NCBI GenBank assembly: GCA_019914945.1
Contig: CM034113.1
Location: 1,736,001-1,800,000 of the forward strand
Length of the DNA stretch: 64,000 bases
Direction: 5' to 3'
Source: Typha latifolia
Taxonomy: Eukaryota; Streptophyta; Magnoliopsida; Poales; Typhaceae
Below, piece by piece: positions 38,944 to 50,847 of the stretch. The notes under the pieces are model-generated. The model saw nothing but the letters and a program-made list of their open reading frames with translations, was not told the origin of the DNA and searched no databases. The number at the start of each line of letters is the position of its first letter. Position 1 is the first letter of the stretch. The position numbers and the translations under genes were made by a program.

Positions 38944-39671
38944 GAAAAGAAACCAAAACAAAAGAAAATGTAAACTAAGATAGGAATATAGAGATAAATA
39001 AAACATCTATTTTCTATGATAAATCAAGTGAAATAGAAGATAATAATGGAAATTATGATATATGTTTCCCGTTTTCAAATAATAATAGCTTTAGATTAGC
39101 CAGACTATTTTCCCTGACCAGTTGCGCCTAGGAGTACTTCATCGGTCATAGAAGATGTAAGATTAAGTAGGTGAGGCAGAGAGGGTTTTGGTGCCGCCGA
39201 AGTCTCACCTATTACAAAGAAAAAAGAAAACCTATCGCCGTCATGAAAACCCTAGCAAGGCAAGACAGAGTTAGCTTATCTGGTAAGCATTCATGCATGT
39301 CTAATGTCTTCCCTTGTTCCGCAATCTCTTCTCCTTTCTTCAAATATTATTTTTCTCATTAAAAAATACATACAACTCTAGCTACCAAAGTCCAAAAAAC
39401 TTATTACACCTCAGCTTCAAGGTTCTATAAATAAACCTCTTACTATCGTTTAAGATTATGCAGGAACTCAAAAATGTTAATTGTATTTCTATGCAAATCT
39501 ATGTTGCTAGAAATTAATAAGAAAATAATGAGAAAAATATACAAATCTCTATTAACAGGGAAAAAAAAGAAAAAAAAAAGGAAAAAGAGAAGAGAGAGCG
39601 AGTTTTTGGCGGTCAGAACATACGTTCGCTCTTATTGCTTTGTTCGCTTGTTTGCGTCTATGTTTTGTCCG

Positions 39672-42600
39672 ATGGAGCCTTCTTTCTCCTCCCTCCACCT
39701 CTCTTCCATCCCCCTTCCCCTTCCCCAAACCTCCACCACCTTTCTCCCAAACCCTAATCCTAAACCAAACTTTATTCCAGCCCCTTCCGCCACCGATCTC
39801 CCCACCGCCATCTCCCTCCTCAAAGACCTCATCACCGTCGCTGAAACCGCCCTCAAATCCACCGCCGACTTCCTCTCCCTTTCTTCCGACTCTACTGCTG
39901 GCTTCTGCACCTGTCCCTATGACTCCCGACACCGGATGCCCCCGGAATCCCTCTTCCGCCACTCCCTCCTCTGCCCCTCGGCCCCCGGCGCTGCTCGCCT
40001 CGACCTCGGCCTCCTCGAGACCCTCCGCTATCCGACGTCTCTCAAACCCGAGTCCGAGCTCCGGAAAGAGACCCAAATATTTCTCCCTCCCGCCGACCCC
40101 GACGCCGACCTCTGCTTCTCACTCGACGATGCTGAGCTCGGCGATCTGGGTTCTAACTTCTTCTACAAGGACTGCCCGGGAGTTGTCACCACGCCGGAGC
40201 CTGATATCTCCAGTAGGACATTCACACTGCCCGGGTTCTTATCCACCGAGTGCGGCAACTTCATTCCCGATCATGGTGGAGGAGATGGGGATTTGGGTGG
40301 AGGTTTGATTCGAATCCTTCCATCGGAGTTCTGGGCTTTGAGATGCGAGGTGGAGGCCTGGAGAGACTTTCCGGTCTCCTACTCTTATGCTGTCCTTCAA
40401 GTTGCTTTGAGCTTGAATCGGGTTGAAGAGGGCGATTTGAAGAAGTGGGTACTCATTAATTCGCCTAAAAATGGGATTTTGATTGATGTTGCTATGAGAG
40501 ATCATATATATCTGCTTCTGAAGCTGTGCTTAAAGGCGATTGCAAGGGAAGCTTGTGGTTTTTTGAAGCTGACGTTGAATAAGGATGGGCTCTTTGATTC
40601 AAAGTTCCTAAGGTTCGAGTGCCCTAGATTGGTTGGAAGCTTGTCTTGGTTTGCATCTCAGCTTTCAGTATTGTATGGGGAAGCAAATGGTAAGCTCTTC
40701 TCTCTGGGGATGCTAAAGGAATCAATTGTACAAGCTGGATCAAAATTGTTACTTATTAACTATGGGGAGGATGGTTGTATGACTCATGATCGTAATAAGG
40801 TTACTGGCGAAGATTGTGATTTTCGTGATTTCAAACTCATTGGAGATGTTGAACACGCAAAACCTTCTAAAAAGGTTGGTAGAAGGCAAGTGCTTGTTTC
40901 TCAGGTTGCGGCTGCAGTTGCTGCATTGCACGAAAGGTCTTTGTTGGAGGAAAAGATCAAAGCTCTAAGATTTGCCCAACCACTTTCCAAAGCTCAGCTG
41001 TATCCTTCTCTTTTCTCTTATCACCTTTGTTTTTCAGATTTTTGTCATATGATTGCAATCCTCACTTGGTTTACTGATGTTGGTTTTCACCACACTGGTC
41101 ATGCTTGTTTCTTGCCTTCCTTGAAAATCATTATATTATATGCCCATTCTGAAGATACCAATCTTAGAGTATATTACTGATTCTTTTACAAACTCATTTC
41201 ACATAAAGCGTTGATGCCAATAGAAGGATTATTAGCTTAAGTGAATAACAAACTTCCATTAGAAAAATTCATTCATATATATGAATATAAATATATCTTT
41301 CTAATGATAGTTCTAAAGTTTAGTTTATTTAGAAGCACAAGGTAATAACTGTACAAAAACTCTTAATTTTAAGTTCTGAAGGATGGATGCACATATTTTG
41401 GGACAGGGACATAAATTTTAAGTGTATCTGCTTTTTGAATATTCTGAGACAATTTGCAATCATGCATAGGTGTGGAATACAAATGGGCTGTTCCACCTTT
41501 GTTTCGTAATCAAACTTAGATTGAGGACATTGTGGACAAGCCCTTGTTCCCTTGTTGCACAATATGAGCAAGAATTCTAGTCCCTTTTTCAATTTATCTT
41601 GAATGAAATGAGACAAGTTGATGCGGGAGGGGGTGGGCAGCAAACCGACTTCTCTCATATGGTATTCCACCTGAAAGGAATTTGTTTGGAACTACTTTAA
41701 AATAAAGGGTGGTAGAATTATTTTATCCCCCTTCCAAATGCACCAAATGCAACCTACAAGTAAATATATTACGGGATAAGCACTGTAGACGACTGACTAC
41801 TTAAACTCTTGAACATCCTGTGTTTTCTATTTTGGTTATGCTTTATTCATGATAAGAATATCATAACTACTACTTTAGCACTGAAGTTATTAGCTTCTTC
41901 TGCTAGATTAATGGAGCATTCACATGCATCAACAAGGGGTAGCGAGGAACGCGGAAAGCGATCCAATTATAGACCTATTTTGGAGCATGATGGACTTCTT
42001 CCTCATCGAGTACAAAATCAGGTAATCATGTATAGTCATGCATCTAATAGAAACCTATATTTAGTAATTTGTAACTAAGGAGGAGAAATCAATGTGTAAG
42101 TTGTGAGTGAGGAGTAACATTAGAGGATAATATGTGGTAAAATTGGTAGAAGTTGGTTCTAGCATAGTAATATGTCAAGGTAGTCCACGCATGATAGTTA
42201 GACTAGGCGTAATTTGGTTGAGGTAAATGTTCAAGTTAGGGGAATAGATACTGTAAATAAGCTGGATGAGAGCAGCCCAAGGGACTAGAACATTGGTAGT
42301 TCATAGTAGGCTAGCAGCATTTATGTTGAGGATTATGTAGCCTTAAACAGATAAGCAACCTAATCAGCTGTTCGGTTGAGTAGTATTCATGCAGTTGATT
42401 GAGATAATTCAGAGGCAACAGTTTGTAGGACTTTCACTTGAAGGAGCTGAAGCAGCACAAAAATCTTGCTCCTGTCAAGACCTTACATGACCTTGAGATA
42501 TTTAAGATGTCCATGTTAGCCATTCATCAGTAGGTTTCATTCTGAATAACTGAAAAATAGAAACCGCTTTCTGTAGTCTAAATATTTTACAATCCAATTG

Positions 42601-44957
42601 ATCTTTTTGATTGTCTAATCTTAGGCATCCATCAGAAGATTCCCCATCAAAAGACTGAAAAGTAGGAGCTTCTTTCTGAAATCCAAGACTTTTACTACAA
42701 ATTTGATGCTTGTGTTGCTTTGCTGCAAGTTGATGTGTTCAAAGTATGATTGTTATGTTAAATCCATTTTGTTACGATATTAGTATAACTATTATTTTAA
42801 ATTCACCTAGTTTGGGGAAGAAGCTTCACCAAGATGACCATGAATTGGCCTATAATTTATTTTGAAAAAGTATGTATGCATGTGCAACAAGGGTACTTTT
42901 GTCAGTTATCTTTCAAGTTGCTGGGGTCTAACTGGTAGTCAATACTCACTGTAGGGGCAACACTTAAGATTGAAGATTGCCACCTTGCAATGTGCGCTGG
43001 TACATAGAGTTATTAGATAAACCTCTTAATCAACAGGTTAAGGTTGTATAAAAGTCTTCCTTGATATAGAATTGGCAGGAGGGTCATGCTGAACTTGCAG
43101 GATACTTATGCAAAATTAAGAGATTTGGAAGCATATAAAGCCCATATAATTTTTGAGGATTATACATGCAAATAACCTGGTGAACAATTACTTGTTCATA
43201 ATATTAGAAATTTGACCATTATAAGTCTGAAAAAGCAAGACTCCTGAAAGAAACTTTGCAAGACAAGAACATCTATATTGTTTAATATCATAAAGAGTCC
43301 AAAGTGATACATTACTGTGTTTAATATATGTAAATACTTTTTAATGCTAAAGTGTGCTATATTCTGTTGACGAGATGGAAATTTAATATCTCTTGTAAGA
43401 CTAAAATTCAAATAACTATTATCAGAATGTATACACATTTCAGATTTTCTTTTCGCACTTTTACCTCTTATGTCTTTGTATTCTTAAGGATTTTGGTAAA
43501 GCCAAGACTAGAGAAGAGCTATTAGCTGAGGAAAGAGATTACAAAAGGAGAAGAATGTCATACCGTGGCAAGAAGGTGAAAAGAAATCCAACACAGGTAT
43601 GTAATTCGACACCGGCATACTTCCCTAGGTTAATCTTCTTGGGAGTATTTAAAGGCTGATCAAAGTTGAAAACAAAGATCTATGATACTTGCAATAGAAA
43701 AGAACTATACATGGAACGTCAGAGGTTTCTGCAATTCTATAAATTGTCATTGAATGATCATTTTAGTGGTTAGTAAACAAACTTTATTGGATTCCAGGTA
43801 CAGAATTGTGTGAATCTGCTGATCCTTTATTTCCACGTCCTAAATTTTTTTTGGATCTCACGATCTTGTGGTTATCAGTTTATGCCGACCACTATGCATT
43901 TCTGTCATATACTTTTTCATCTAATGCATTTGTAAACATTTGATTTTGATTCTTTGAGGTACTCCATTGGTCAAATGTCTTGATTATGATATGTTTCTCA
44001 ACCTGATGGCTGATTCTTTTTCAGTGCTAAGTTAAAAACCTGCTAGTTGTGTTTATGCCTTGTCACTTTCACTCAGACTTCTCTGACAGCCAACGATATG
44101 TTTGTCGTTTCATAGTGGCATGACCTTTGCTCTTCTTTTTCTTTCTAATGAAGGTAATAAGGGACATAATTGAGGACCACATGGAGGAAATTAAACAAGC
44201 TGGTGGAATTGGATGCCATGTCAAAATTGCTGAAGATATTGCACCAAAACCATTCAAATACAATTACGAGAGAGACAATATTTCAGATATTCATGAGTTA
44301 CGTGATGGTAGGTATGATCCATTTGGCACAGTCAGGAGCTCACCTGGTTATAGCAAGTCAATTAATGCAGTTGTTTCTAAAAGAGATACATCAGAGAATC
44401 ATGATATGCCAAGGTCACTGTGGAAATCTAGATATGACCACTGTGAACATCAGGAAGAACATGATAGAAATGAGCCTGAAGGGAGGAAGATTTATACATC
44501 AAGAAGTTCCATATCACATAGAAGTTATTCCCACACGTTTGAACGGGACACACATAAGAAGGAGCAAAATAAAGTCACAACACTCAGAAGTAGACATGAA
44601 TGGAGTGATTCTGATAACCATTCCATGTCGGAAGATCACAAAAGTCGATCATCTTTAACATCAAAATCTTACAAGAAAGGGTATGCTTATACATCACGAG
44701 AGGAAAATGAAAGAAAAGCCAGAGCTTGTGAGAGCCATAGATCAGAGTCTGTGATGCAAAGTGCTTTTGAGGACAGGTACAATCCAACTGGTTCATATGA
44801 CGAGTATGATTCTTCCTATGATAGCGGTTCTGTAGGCAGCTATTGCGTAAGGTCACACAAATCTGACAATCTAAGAAAGAATGAGATTTATTCTGATGAA
44901 CTTCGAAGAACAGATAATTCGACAAGAAGGCATAAGCGAGATCATCAAGAAAAATAG
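39672..44957 (+). CDS. SNRNP48: U11/U12 small nuclear ribonucleoprotein 48 kDa protein (U11-48K)
   Basis: Component of the U11/U12 di-snRNP of the minor spliceosome; its CHHC zinc finger recognises the U12-type 5' splice site paired with U11 (family knowledge). Exons: 39672-40999, 41907-42021, 43489-43596 and 44154-44957, giving about 784 residues. The CHHC finger is complete: C81-x5-H87-x9-H97-x3-C101. Conserved later blocks are KIKALRFAQPL (end of exon 1), KRSNYRPILEHDG, EELLAEERDYKRRRMSYRGK and IIEDHMEEIKQAGGIGCH. The C-terminal exon is Ser/Arg/His/Tyr-rich. I start at the ATG giving MEPSFSS; another ATG 12 bp upstream (39660) is in frame and possible. Intron 1 has a U12-type donor (see separate entry) and its acceptor is inferred from frame. 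Nuclear; expressed probably at low level under feedback control. Confidence 0.9.
40996..41011 (+). promoter_or_regulatory. U12-type 5' splice site of U11-48K intron 1
   Basis: The only GT that ends exon 1 in a conserved position is at 41000 and reads GTATCCTT, the exact consensus for minor-spliceosome donors. The 16 bases agctgtatccttctct recur at 45128-45143. Two acceptors are possible: 41905-41906 keeps the frame; 41877-41878 has a TAAC 12 nt before it (U12-like spacing) but leads straight to a TAG at 41904. Confidence 0.8.
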
Positions 44958-45131
44958 AGTGTAGCTTCTTTTGTGATGTAAGTACTTATGTTGATTTCTT
45001 GTTTTAATCATTGAAGTTTAAATATGCTCTTTTTCATGATTTTTAATGTGTTCATGTATTTGTTTTGAATGTTTTGCTTGACATGTCTTTGCAGTACTAA
45101 TTAATGAGGCCTCTGGATGTTTTCTAGAGCT

Positions 45132-45151
45132 GTATCCTTCTCTGTATCCTC
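45132..45151 (+). promoter_or_regulatory. Tandem U12-type donor motifs (USSE-like feedback element) after U11-48K
   Basis: GTATCCTT at 45132-45139 and GTATCCTC at 45144-45151, spaced 12 nt start to start. They lie 175 bp beyond the stop codon. Upstream is a potential 3' UTR intron, 44978-45094 (GTAAGT donor, TTTGCAG acceptor); the acceptor is 38 nt before the tandem. Tandem U12 donors that recruit U11 and activate an upstream 3' splice site are the known USSE mechanism in U11-48K genes. Function here is inferred from the motif and location. Confidence 0.75.
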
Positions 45152-45360
45152 ATTTTATAATGTATTTCCTCTTCTTTTGCATTTTTCAACTGCTTTCAAT
45201 CTGTTATTGAAAGAATACAGGTATTGAGTTGGAAATATATATTATTATATTCTAAGATATGTTGAGTTTGAAATTGTGATATTGATTAGTCTTACCTATT
45301 TTTTATTGAGAAAAGTTGGAAGTTCTAGTTAGTTTAATGTTGGTCATGGATTAAAACTTA

Positions 45361-45754
45361 GGAAAATTTATTAAAACACCATATTTTATTTTTATTATCA
45401 TTTACAACCTATCATATGGATATTTATCATTTGACCCCTGCATTTTTCTTTTAATGCCTCAAAAACACCTTGGGTTAATTTTACCCTAACAACACTTGAT
45501 GAAATAAGGAATGTTCCATTAATTTTGGAAAATAAAAATAAAAATCCATCTGAGTGAATCGAGACAAGTACTCCTAAGACTAGAGTATAGCAGGGTTTAC
45601 TGACTTCGCGATGAGTTCCAAGCTTTTTGAAAAGAGTGAATACCTAAAATACCTCTCATTTGACTTTAAAATTTAGTTCTCTATTTAATGGTATGAGTCG
45701 AATGATAAATATAATTATAAAAGCAAAAGGTAGGGTGTTTTTGATAAATTTTCC
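45361..45754. mobile_element. Mutator-like MITE, 394 bp
   Basis: Left end GGAAAATTTATTAAAACACC; right end in reverse GGAAAATTTATCAAAAACACC-like. Flanks TAAAACTTA (45352-45360) and TAAAACTTG (45755-45763) match at 8 of 9 bases. A relative of the same terminal design is at 60322-60676. Lies just past the U11-48K tail. No coding frame. Confidence 0.75.
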
Positions 45755-47520
45755 TAAAACTTGTTTTTACTTATTAGCAAGTGGATGAAAAGGCATTCCT
45801 GTTTTGGTGACACATTCTTGATTAATCACCTGTCATTTCTACTGGTTTTGCCTGAATGATTCCTTCTCCATGAAATAGTATGGTAGCACTTCTATTTCTT
45901 TCTTTCTTTTTTGTAGATACTATCATTTTCTAGTAACAAATAGATTTAGGGGGCCCTCTGCTTTGAACAATGCAGAGGCCTAAAGTGAAGGCTTTTTAGT
46001 TTGTGGGAGGATTTGAGAGGAGGTAAGACCTGTACAAAGTTCAACTACTGAAAGCATTTAATATTTATCACATTAAGGGAAACTAGATTTCAGCATCGAT
46101 AGCTAATTATAATCAAGATCCCAATAAAAGTTCCTTGTAATTTGTATGTATTCCTTGCAGCTTGTATCGTTCATTGACCATAATTCATGAACCCGGTTAC
46201 CATAGGGAACATATTGTAGATATCCATGAAACGATTGAGTCTCTTTCTATTGTTTCAGGCTAAAACATTGTTGACCATATACTGTTATTTTGATGTAGGC
46301 AAGTAGATCAAGGTAGTGAATTGTGAATCTACCATATTTGCGTGATCAATTCCCATCGTTTGGCTATCATGTTATTTCAAATTCAAAATAATTGATTTCC
46401 ATATTCCTATTTATGACCCTCCCGTAATCCATCATCTCTTCTGAAATCCACTGAAAATATTCATATCAAATAAGGAATACATATAACATGACTTATTTTT
46501 TCAATAATCCATATTTGTAGATCCCCTAGTTATTTCCAACTGCCACTTGGTACTTGATATTCTAATGGTGGAATTGGAAGTAAGAATCAGTATTTAGTCA
46601 AGTAAAAGCAAGTTTATATATATCTAGACCTGAATAGTCGTCCAGTGACTATAGAAACTGCACATGATTGTTGGTCATTGAATTCATTTTATTATTTTGG
46701 TATTTTGCCAAGCTGCAAATTTTAAGCAGAAGCTTACTGGAGTCATGTGATTGGCATCTCTCCATTTAAATTTCTGCAGAAAACTAATATACCCTTCATG
46801 GGCCAGGAATATGCAATAGCAGTAATCTTCTTAAGAAACGATATTCACAGAAGTAGGTTTTGCAGGAGTAAATGACCAAGTTGCGTTTCCTTTGGATTTT
46901 ATATGAGATTATCTATTGTATTTGGTGCACTAGTGGTCGATATTAGATTTCTTGCACAGATTACTCTTAGGCCAACTTTTATTAGTTTTGCAATTACTAT
47001 ATCATCTGTAATTTCCAGTTAAATTTGTATGCATCTTTATCTCTATCGCTAACCTGAGGATTCTGTGCAGTGTAAGACTGAATAATAGTGTCAGTAGAAG
47101 GATATTCTAGCTTTCTTTATGCACTTTTATACATCATTACGATAGTAAAGATGCTAGCACTAATTTAATTATTTGTTTTTGAGCATTGGGTTTCACTTTC
47201 CACTTTCATTTTTCACTTTGTCATAGTGTTGGTTACTAAATCTTGCTTTGATGATGCTGGTGACTCCTGGAACCAGAAGGCTATCAATGTTGCAGAATAG
47301 CAGTTGAAATTGATGGATGAATCGAGTTGATCATGGTGTTGATGATGTGCAAGTATCAAAAACTTGCAATCTGCCTGAAAATTTGGGACAGAGAAATCCT
47401 GCCTTTGTAATGATAAAAGTGTCAGGACACAAAACATAGTGCAAAAAATCACAGTTATACAGATCCTGCTTTTCTGTTAGAACATTGGCCTCTGCTTCTT
47501 CTTTTCTTTTTCAATAACAG

Positions 47521-47610
47521 TATCAAGAGACTCCAAAGGAGGCTCAAATTACAAGTGTTATTAATCCTCGAACAGATAATAGGCAGAAGACTTGCATAAC
47601 ACGGTAAACA
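47521..47610 (+). other. Candidate distal 3' exon, no known domain
   Basis: A strong pyrimidine tract and acceptor (CTTTTTCAATAACAG) precede an open stretch of 29 codons without an ATG, ending in a TAA. A possible donor GTAAAC lies at 47604. It could be a distal 3' UTR exon of the U11-48K gene or a chance feature. Confidence 0.3.
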
Positions 47611-47625
47611 CTACCTACCTTTAGA

Positions 47626-47814
47626 GTGTGTTTGGTTGCAGAAGTGAGAGAAGTGAAGTGCCTCTTCTTTCTAGTAAGAGAGTGAAAAAGAGAAAGTGAA
47701 ACTATGTTTGATAGGTAAGGAAGTTATTTTTAATTTATTTTTTGCAATTAAACATCAGAGAAGTTCTTAAACTTGATTATTTTCTTCTCTTAATTTTTTA
47801 GCAACCAAACACTT
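47626..47814. mobile_element. hAT-like MITE, about 189 bp
   Basis: Left terminus GTGTGTTTGGTTGC; right terminus in reverse AGTGTTTGGTTGC. Flanks CCTTTAGA (47618-47625) and CTTTTAGA (47815-47822) match at 7 of 8 bases. The GTGTTTGGTTGC core is frequent in plant hAT-type MITEs. Interior is purine-rich with no coding. Confidence 0.6.
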
Positions 47815-48799
47815 CTTTTAGAAAATCAAGTTCATACACAAAGTTAAAAGTTTGTATTTGTATTTTGTTAGATATATTTTTAAGTTTGTGGGGGCAGAAG
47901 ACTGAAAAAGAATAGTCTAAGTGGTCTGGACCAAAACTACATCATGTAAACATACAATGAGAAACCCATACTACATTCCCGTCAATTATAATTTTACCCT
48001 CGCCACCTGAGAAACCCAAGACATCAACAACATTACGAAAGACACTTTCAAGTATTTAAGCAATTACCAATGGTTTCATATCCCCATAAACATACAATGG
48101 TTAAGAGTGAAAAATTGGGAAAAAGAGTTCTTGCAAATCATAAAGCGAGTTTAGCTGCCTTCAGTGTGTAGTCTTCTTGAGAAGTTTGTAAGAAAATTCA
48201 GGTAAGAGCAGAGATCTGCTATCATGTCTATAATTCCCAAATGAAGCAGGACTCAGGAGCAGCAGAAGTTCAAGTGGATGTGATTTAAAAGGATTTTTAA
48301 ATATGTAGAGATTAGAATCACAAGTAATAACATAGATCACAATTAAATGGAAGAAATTGCATGTATTACCTCAATGATAGTGCCTAAGTAATAAAGAACT
48401 GCAGGAATCATTAGAAATCTGTATATATTGCCCAGAAGCATAAAAGAGAAGCTACTTAAAAGTAAAACTAAAAACTAAAGAGATCATCATGTCAATTAAA
48501 GAGAAACTTATGTTCTTTCACTCTCTAGTTACCAAACTGCTTTTCTGCCAAGTGAAATTTCATAAATTGCTGCACCAGCTTACTTCTGTTTTTGTATCTT
48601 TGGTTCCAACAGTAAACTATTCGATGTAAAACGTACATATTTTTTCCTTATAAATTCTATTGAAAAAGGATGAACATAATGCAAGGCTATGCTCTGTGTT
48701 GTTTACTGTTTGAAATTTCAGCTGGCATGCAGACTTATGGAACTTCACTGTACAGTTTGTCTAATGATTTGGAGATATGCTAGAGCATATATTTTGTAT

Positions 48800-50490
48800 A
48801 TTATAGGCAGCTTATAGGCGGCTCATTTCTGAAAATAAGGCTAGAGATGTATTACAGTTTTTACACAACTTCGAGTATACTAACCGATTAGTTGGGAGAG
48901 TGTCGCGCTAGCAATACTTTATGAGGAACTATATTGTGTTAGTCAGACATGATGCATCAGAAATAGAAGGTCCACTAGTTTTGCTACAAGTAGTACTATG
49001 AGCCTATTAGTCTTGTGTGAGTTTATTTATATCAGACTTTTCTATTTATGTAATGTTAGATTTGTGCATGAGAGAGACTACCTGTGGATAGACTTGAAGT
49101 ATACCCCACCCTTGCTCAAGTTGTTGGTGATCAGGTTGAGGGTGAGCACTAGGTTAAGGGTGAGCTAGCCTAGCCAGCCCAACTAATCCAACCAACTGTT
49201 GCTCTTGGAACCAGATGGCACCAATCATACGAGCGCAATTATGCTCCACATATATTACAGTTCTATTGAGATGATTAGGTAATATTCAAATTTAAGAAAA
49301 ACTTATAACATGGGTGCTTACTTTATTATATTTATCATTTTAATAATTACTATTTGTAGATCATATGGGAGCCATATATACATGAAGTCTTGGTTGGATG
49401 ACTTGTTATATGTTGATATAGTCGCCCTCGTGAAAGATGAATGTCTATTTGAGCTGCTAATCTGGATAGAACTCAACACACAACTTTTGGATGCAATAGG
49501 GATCAATCCAACCGTTGAAACACTTTGAGATTTAGATATGTTATTCTTCTAGAAGTTAGAAATTCATCGCAACCGGAATCTCATCGATTAGGCAGGTAGA
49601 TCAAAATGAAATAATGACCAAAAGTTAGGGGATGACGGAATGGACGTAGATGATGTGGTTAGGGTTATGAGAGATGATGATGGCTATGGTGGATGAGTTA
49701 GTATTATGAACAAGATGAGGTAAGAGAAGAAAGTTCTCAAGTATAGCTGGTCGCTGAAGTGAGGAGGGAGAAGCGATGGAGGATTTCCTCGGCCGTAGAA
49801 GGAAACTCGATTTGAATTTTGACGGGGAGGAAGGAGGAGGGAGAAGTTTGGCTCAAACCTAGATGCAAAACCAAATTCAATATTCAATAATCCAAAGATG
49901 GCCACTTTTTCACATATTTAAAGGCTAGCCAATCATCCAAAAACTCTAAACAAATGTAATATGAAATAACTTAATCGACGTGTGTCCGAACGCCCCTTGA
50001 TCGTGTTCGAATGACAAAAAATTGTACTCTGTATATGCGAATACTTGCGTTCGAATGCACCTATCAGAAGTCATCTTATTTTTTAAAAATAAAGATAAAA
50101 AATGATACAATTTGAAACGGATTGATTATGTCCACTTTATATTTCAATCAAGAACCATAACATATGCATAATGGGTAACCATATATGGAGGACGAGATCA
50201 GTAGTCATTTGTTTTGATGTAGTAAAGTAATATTTTTATATTGTGTTATTCACCGGTTTGTGCAGAGATATGAGACTCCAATACTATGTGATATAAAGGA
50301 TGCTCTCCACTCTATCAATCAGTGTGCGAAGAGCAAGAAGCTCAATAGGCAAAGTATATTATAATATGGGAGCATGGTGTAGGTTGGTGGATGAAACACC
50401 AATGGTGACTCCTATGGATTATACTAATCCCTACATGTATTGTTATATGAGGATCACATGACATTTTATCTCTCCATTCTCGAATAGGGG
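48800..50490 (+). pseudogene. Plant mobile domain (MAIN-like / PP7-long-form type) relic
   Basis: Read through stops and shifts, the order is LAILYEELYCVSQT, SEIEGPLVLLQV, RWHQSYERNYAPHILQFY (49211-49267), IIWEPYIHEVL, a degenerate CLFELLIWIELNTQLLDAIGI, then YMRIT and HFIS. These match in order the plant mobile domain shared by MAIN-like proteins and transposon-borne copies (signatures GxLxLLQLWAW, WEPY, IVE-H-RV-RQFG, YxRWYRxITRxFIS). Multiple stops make it non-functional. It may be a transposon passenger or a decayed host copy. Confidence 0.55.
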
Positions 50491-50847
50491 ACACATGAGA
50501 TTTTGGCCTTCTAATAGTATTAGTGTGGTTATGGTATATTTATGTTATATTTAAATTTTTTTAATAAAAATTAATTTTTACTAATTTGCTATAAATTTTG
50601 TGTAGGTCCATACTTTATCAAATTTTCATCATACTACCACGGATGCACTAGAGATGAAGCATTGATGAGGGCGATATGTGACATGTGCATTAACCCATTA
50701 GAGATGATTCCTAAGTAGAGACATTTAGATATAGCTGTCAAACGACCAGCTCTGGTAGCTGTTGAACAACTAGCTTTGTCAATTTTGAACATGGGTGACT
50801 TATATGTTAGATGTAAATGCGCACGTATAATTTTAGTACATTTAGTG

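Larger units (their letters stand above)
45764..48800. other. Intergenic DNA downstream of U11-48K
   Basis: AT-rich with no recognised gene except the candidate exon at 47521 and the MITE at 47626. Short open frames have no family features. Confidence 0.5.

Noticed and set aside
39552..40308. Long frames on both strands opposite U11-48K exon 1
   Set aside because: Shadows of a GC- and Pro/Ser-rich exon; the sense frame holds the CHHC finger.
41116..41128. TTCCTTGAA as the U12 branch site of U11-48K intron 1
   Set aside because: Good consensus match but about 780 bp from the frame-consistent acceptor; only a cryptic AG near 41155 could use it and that breaks the frame.
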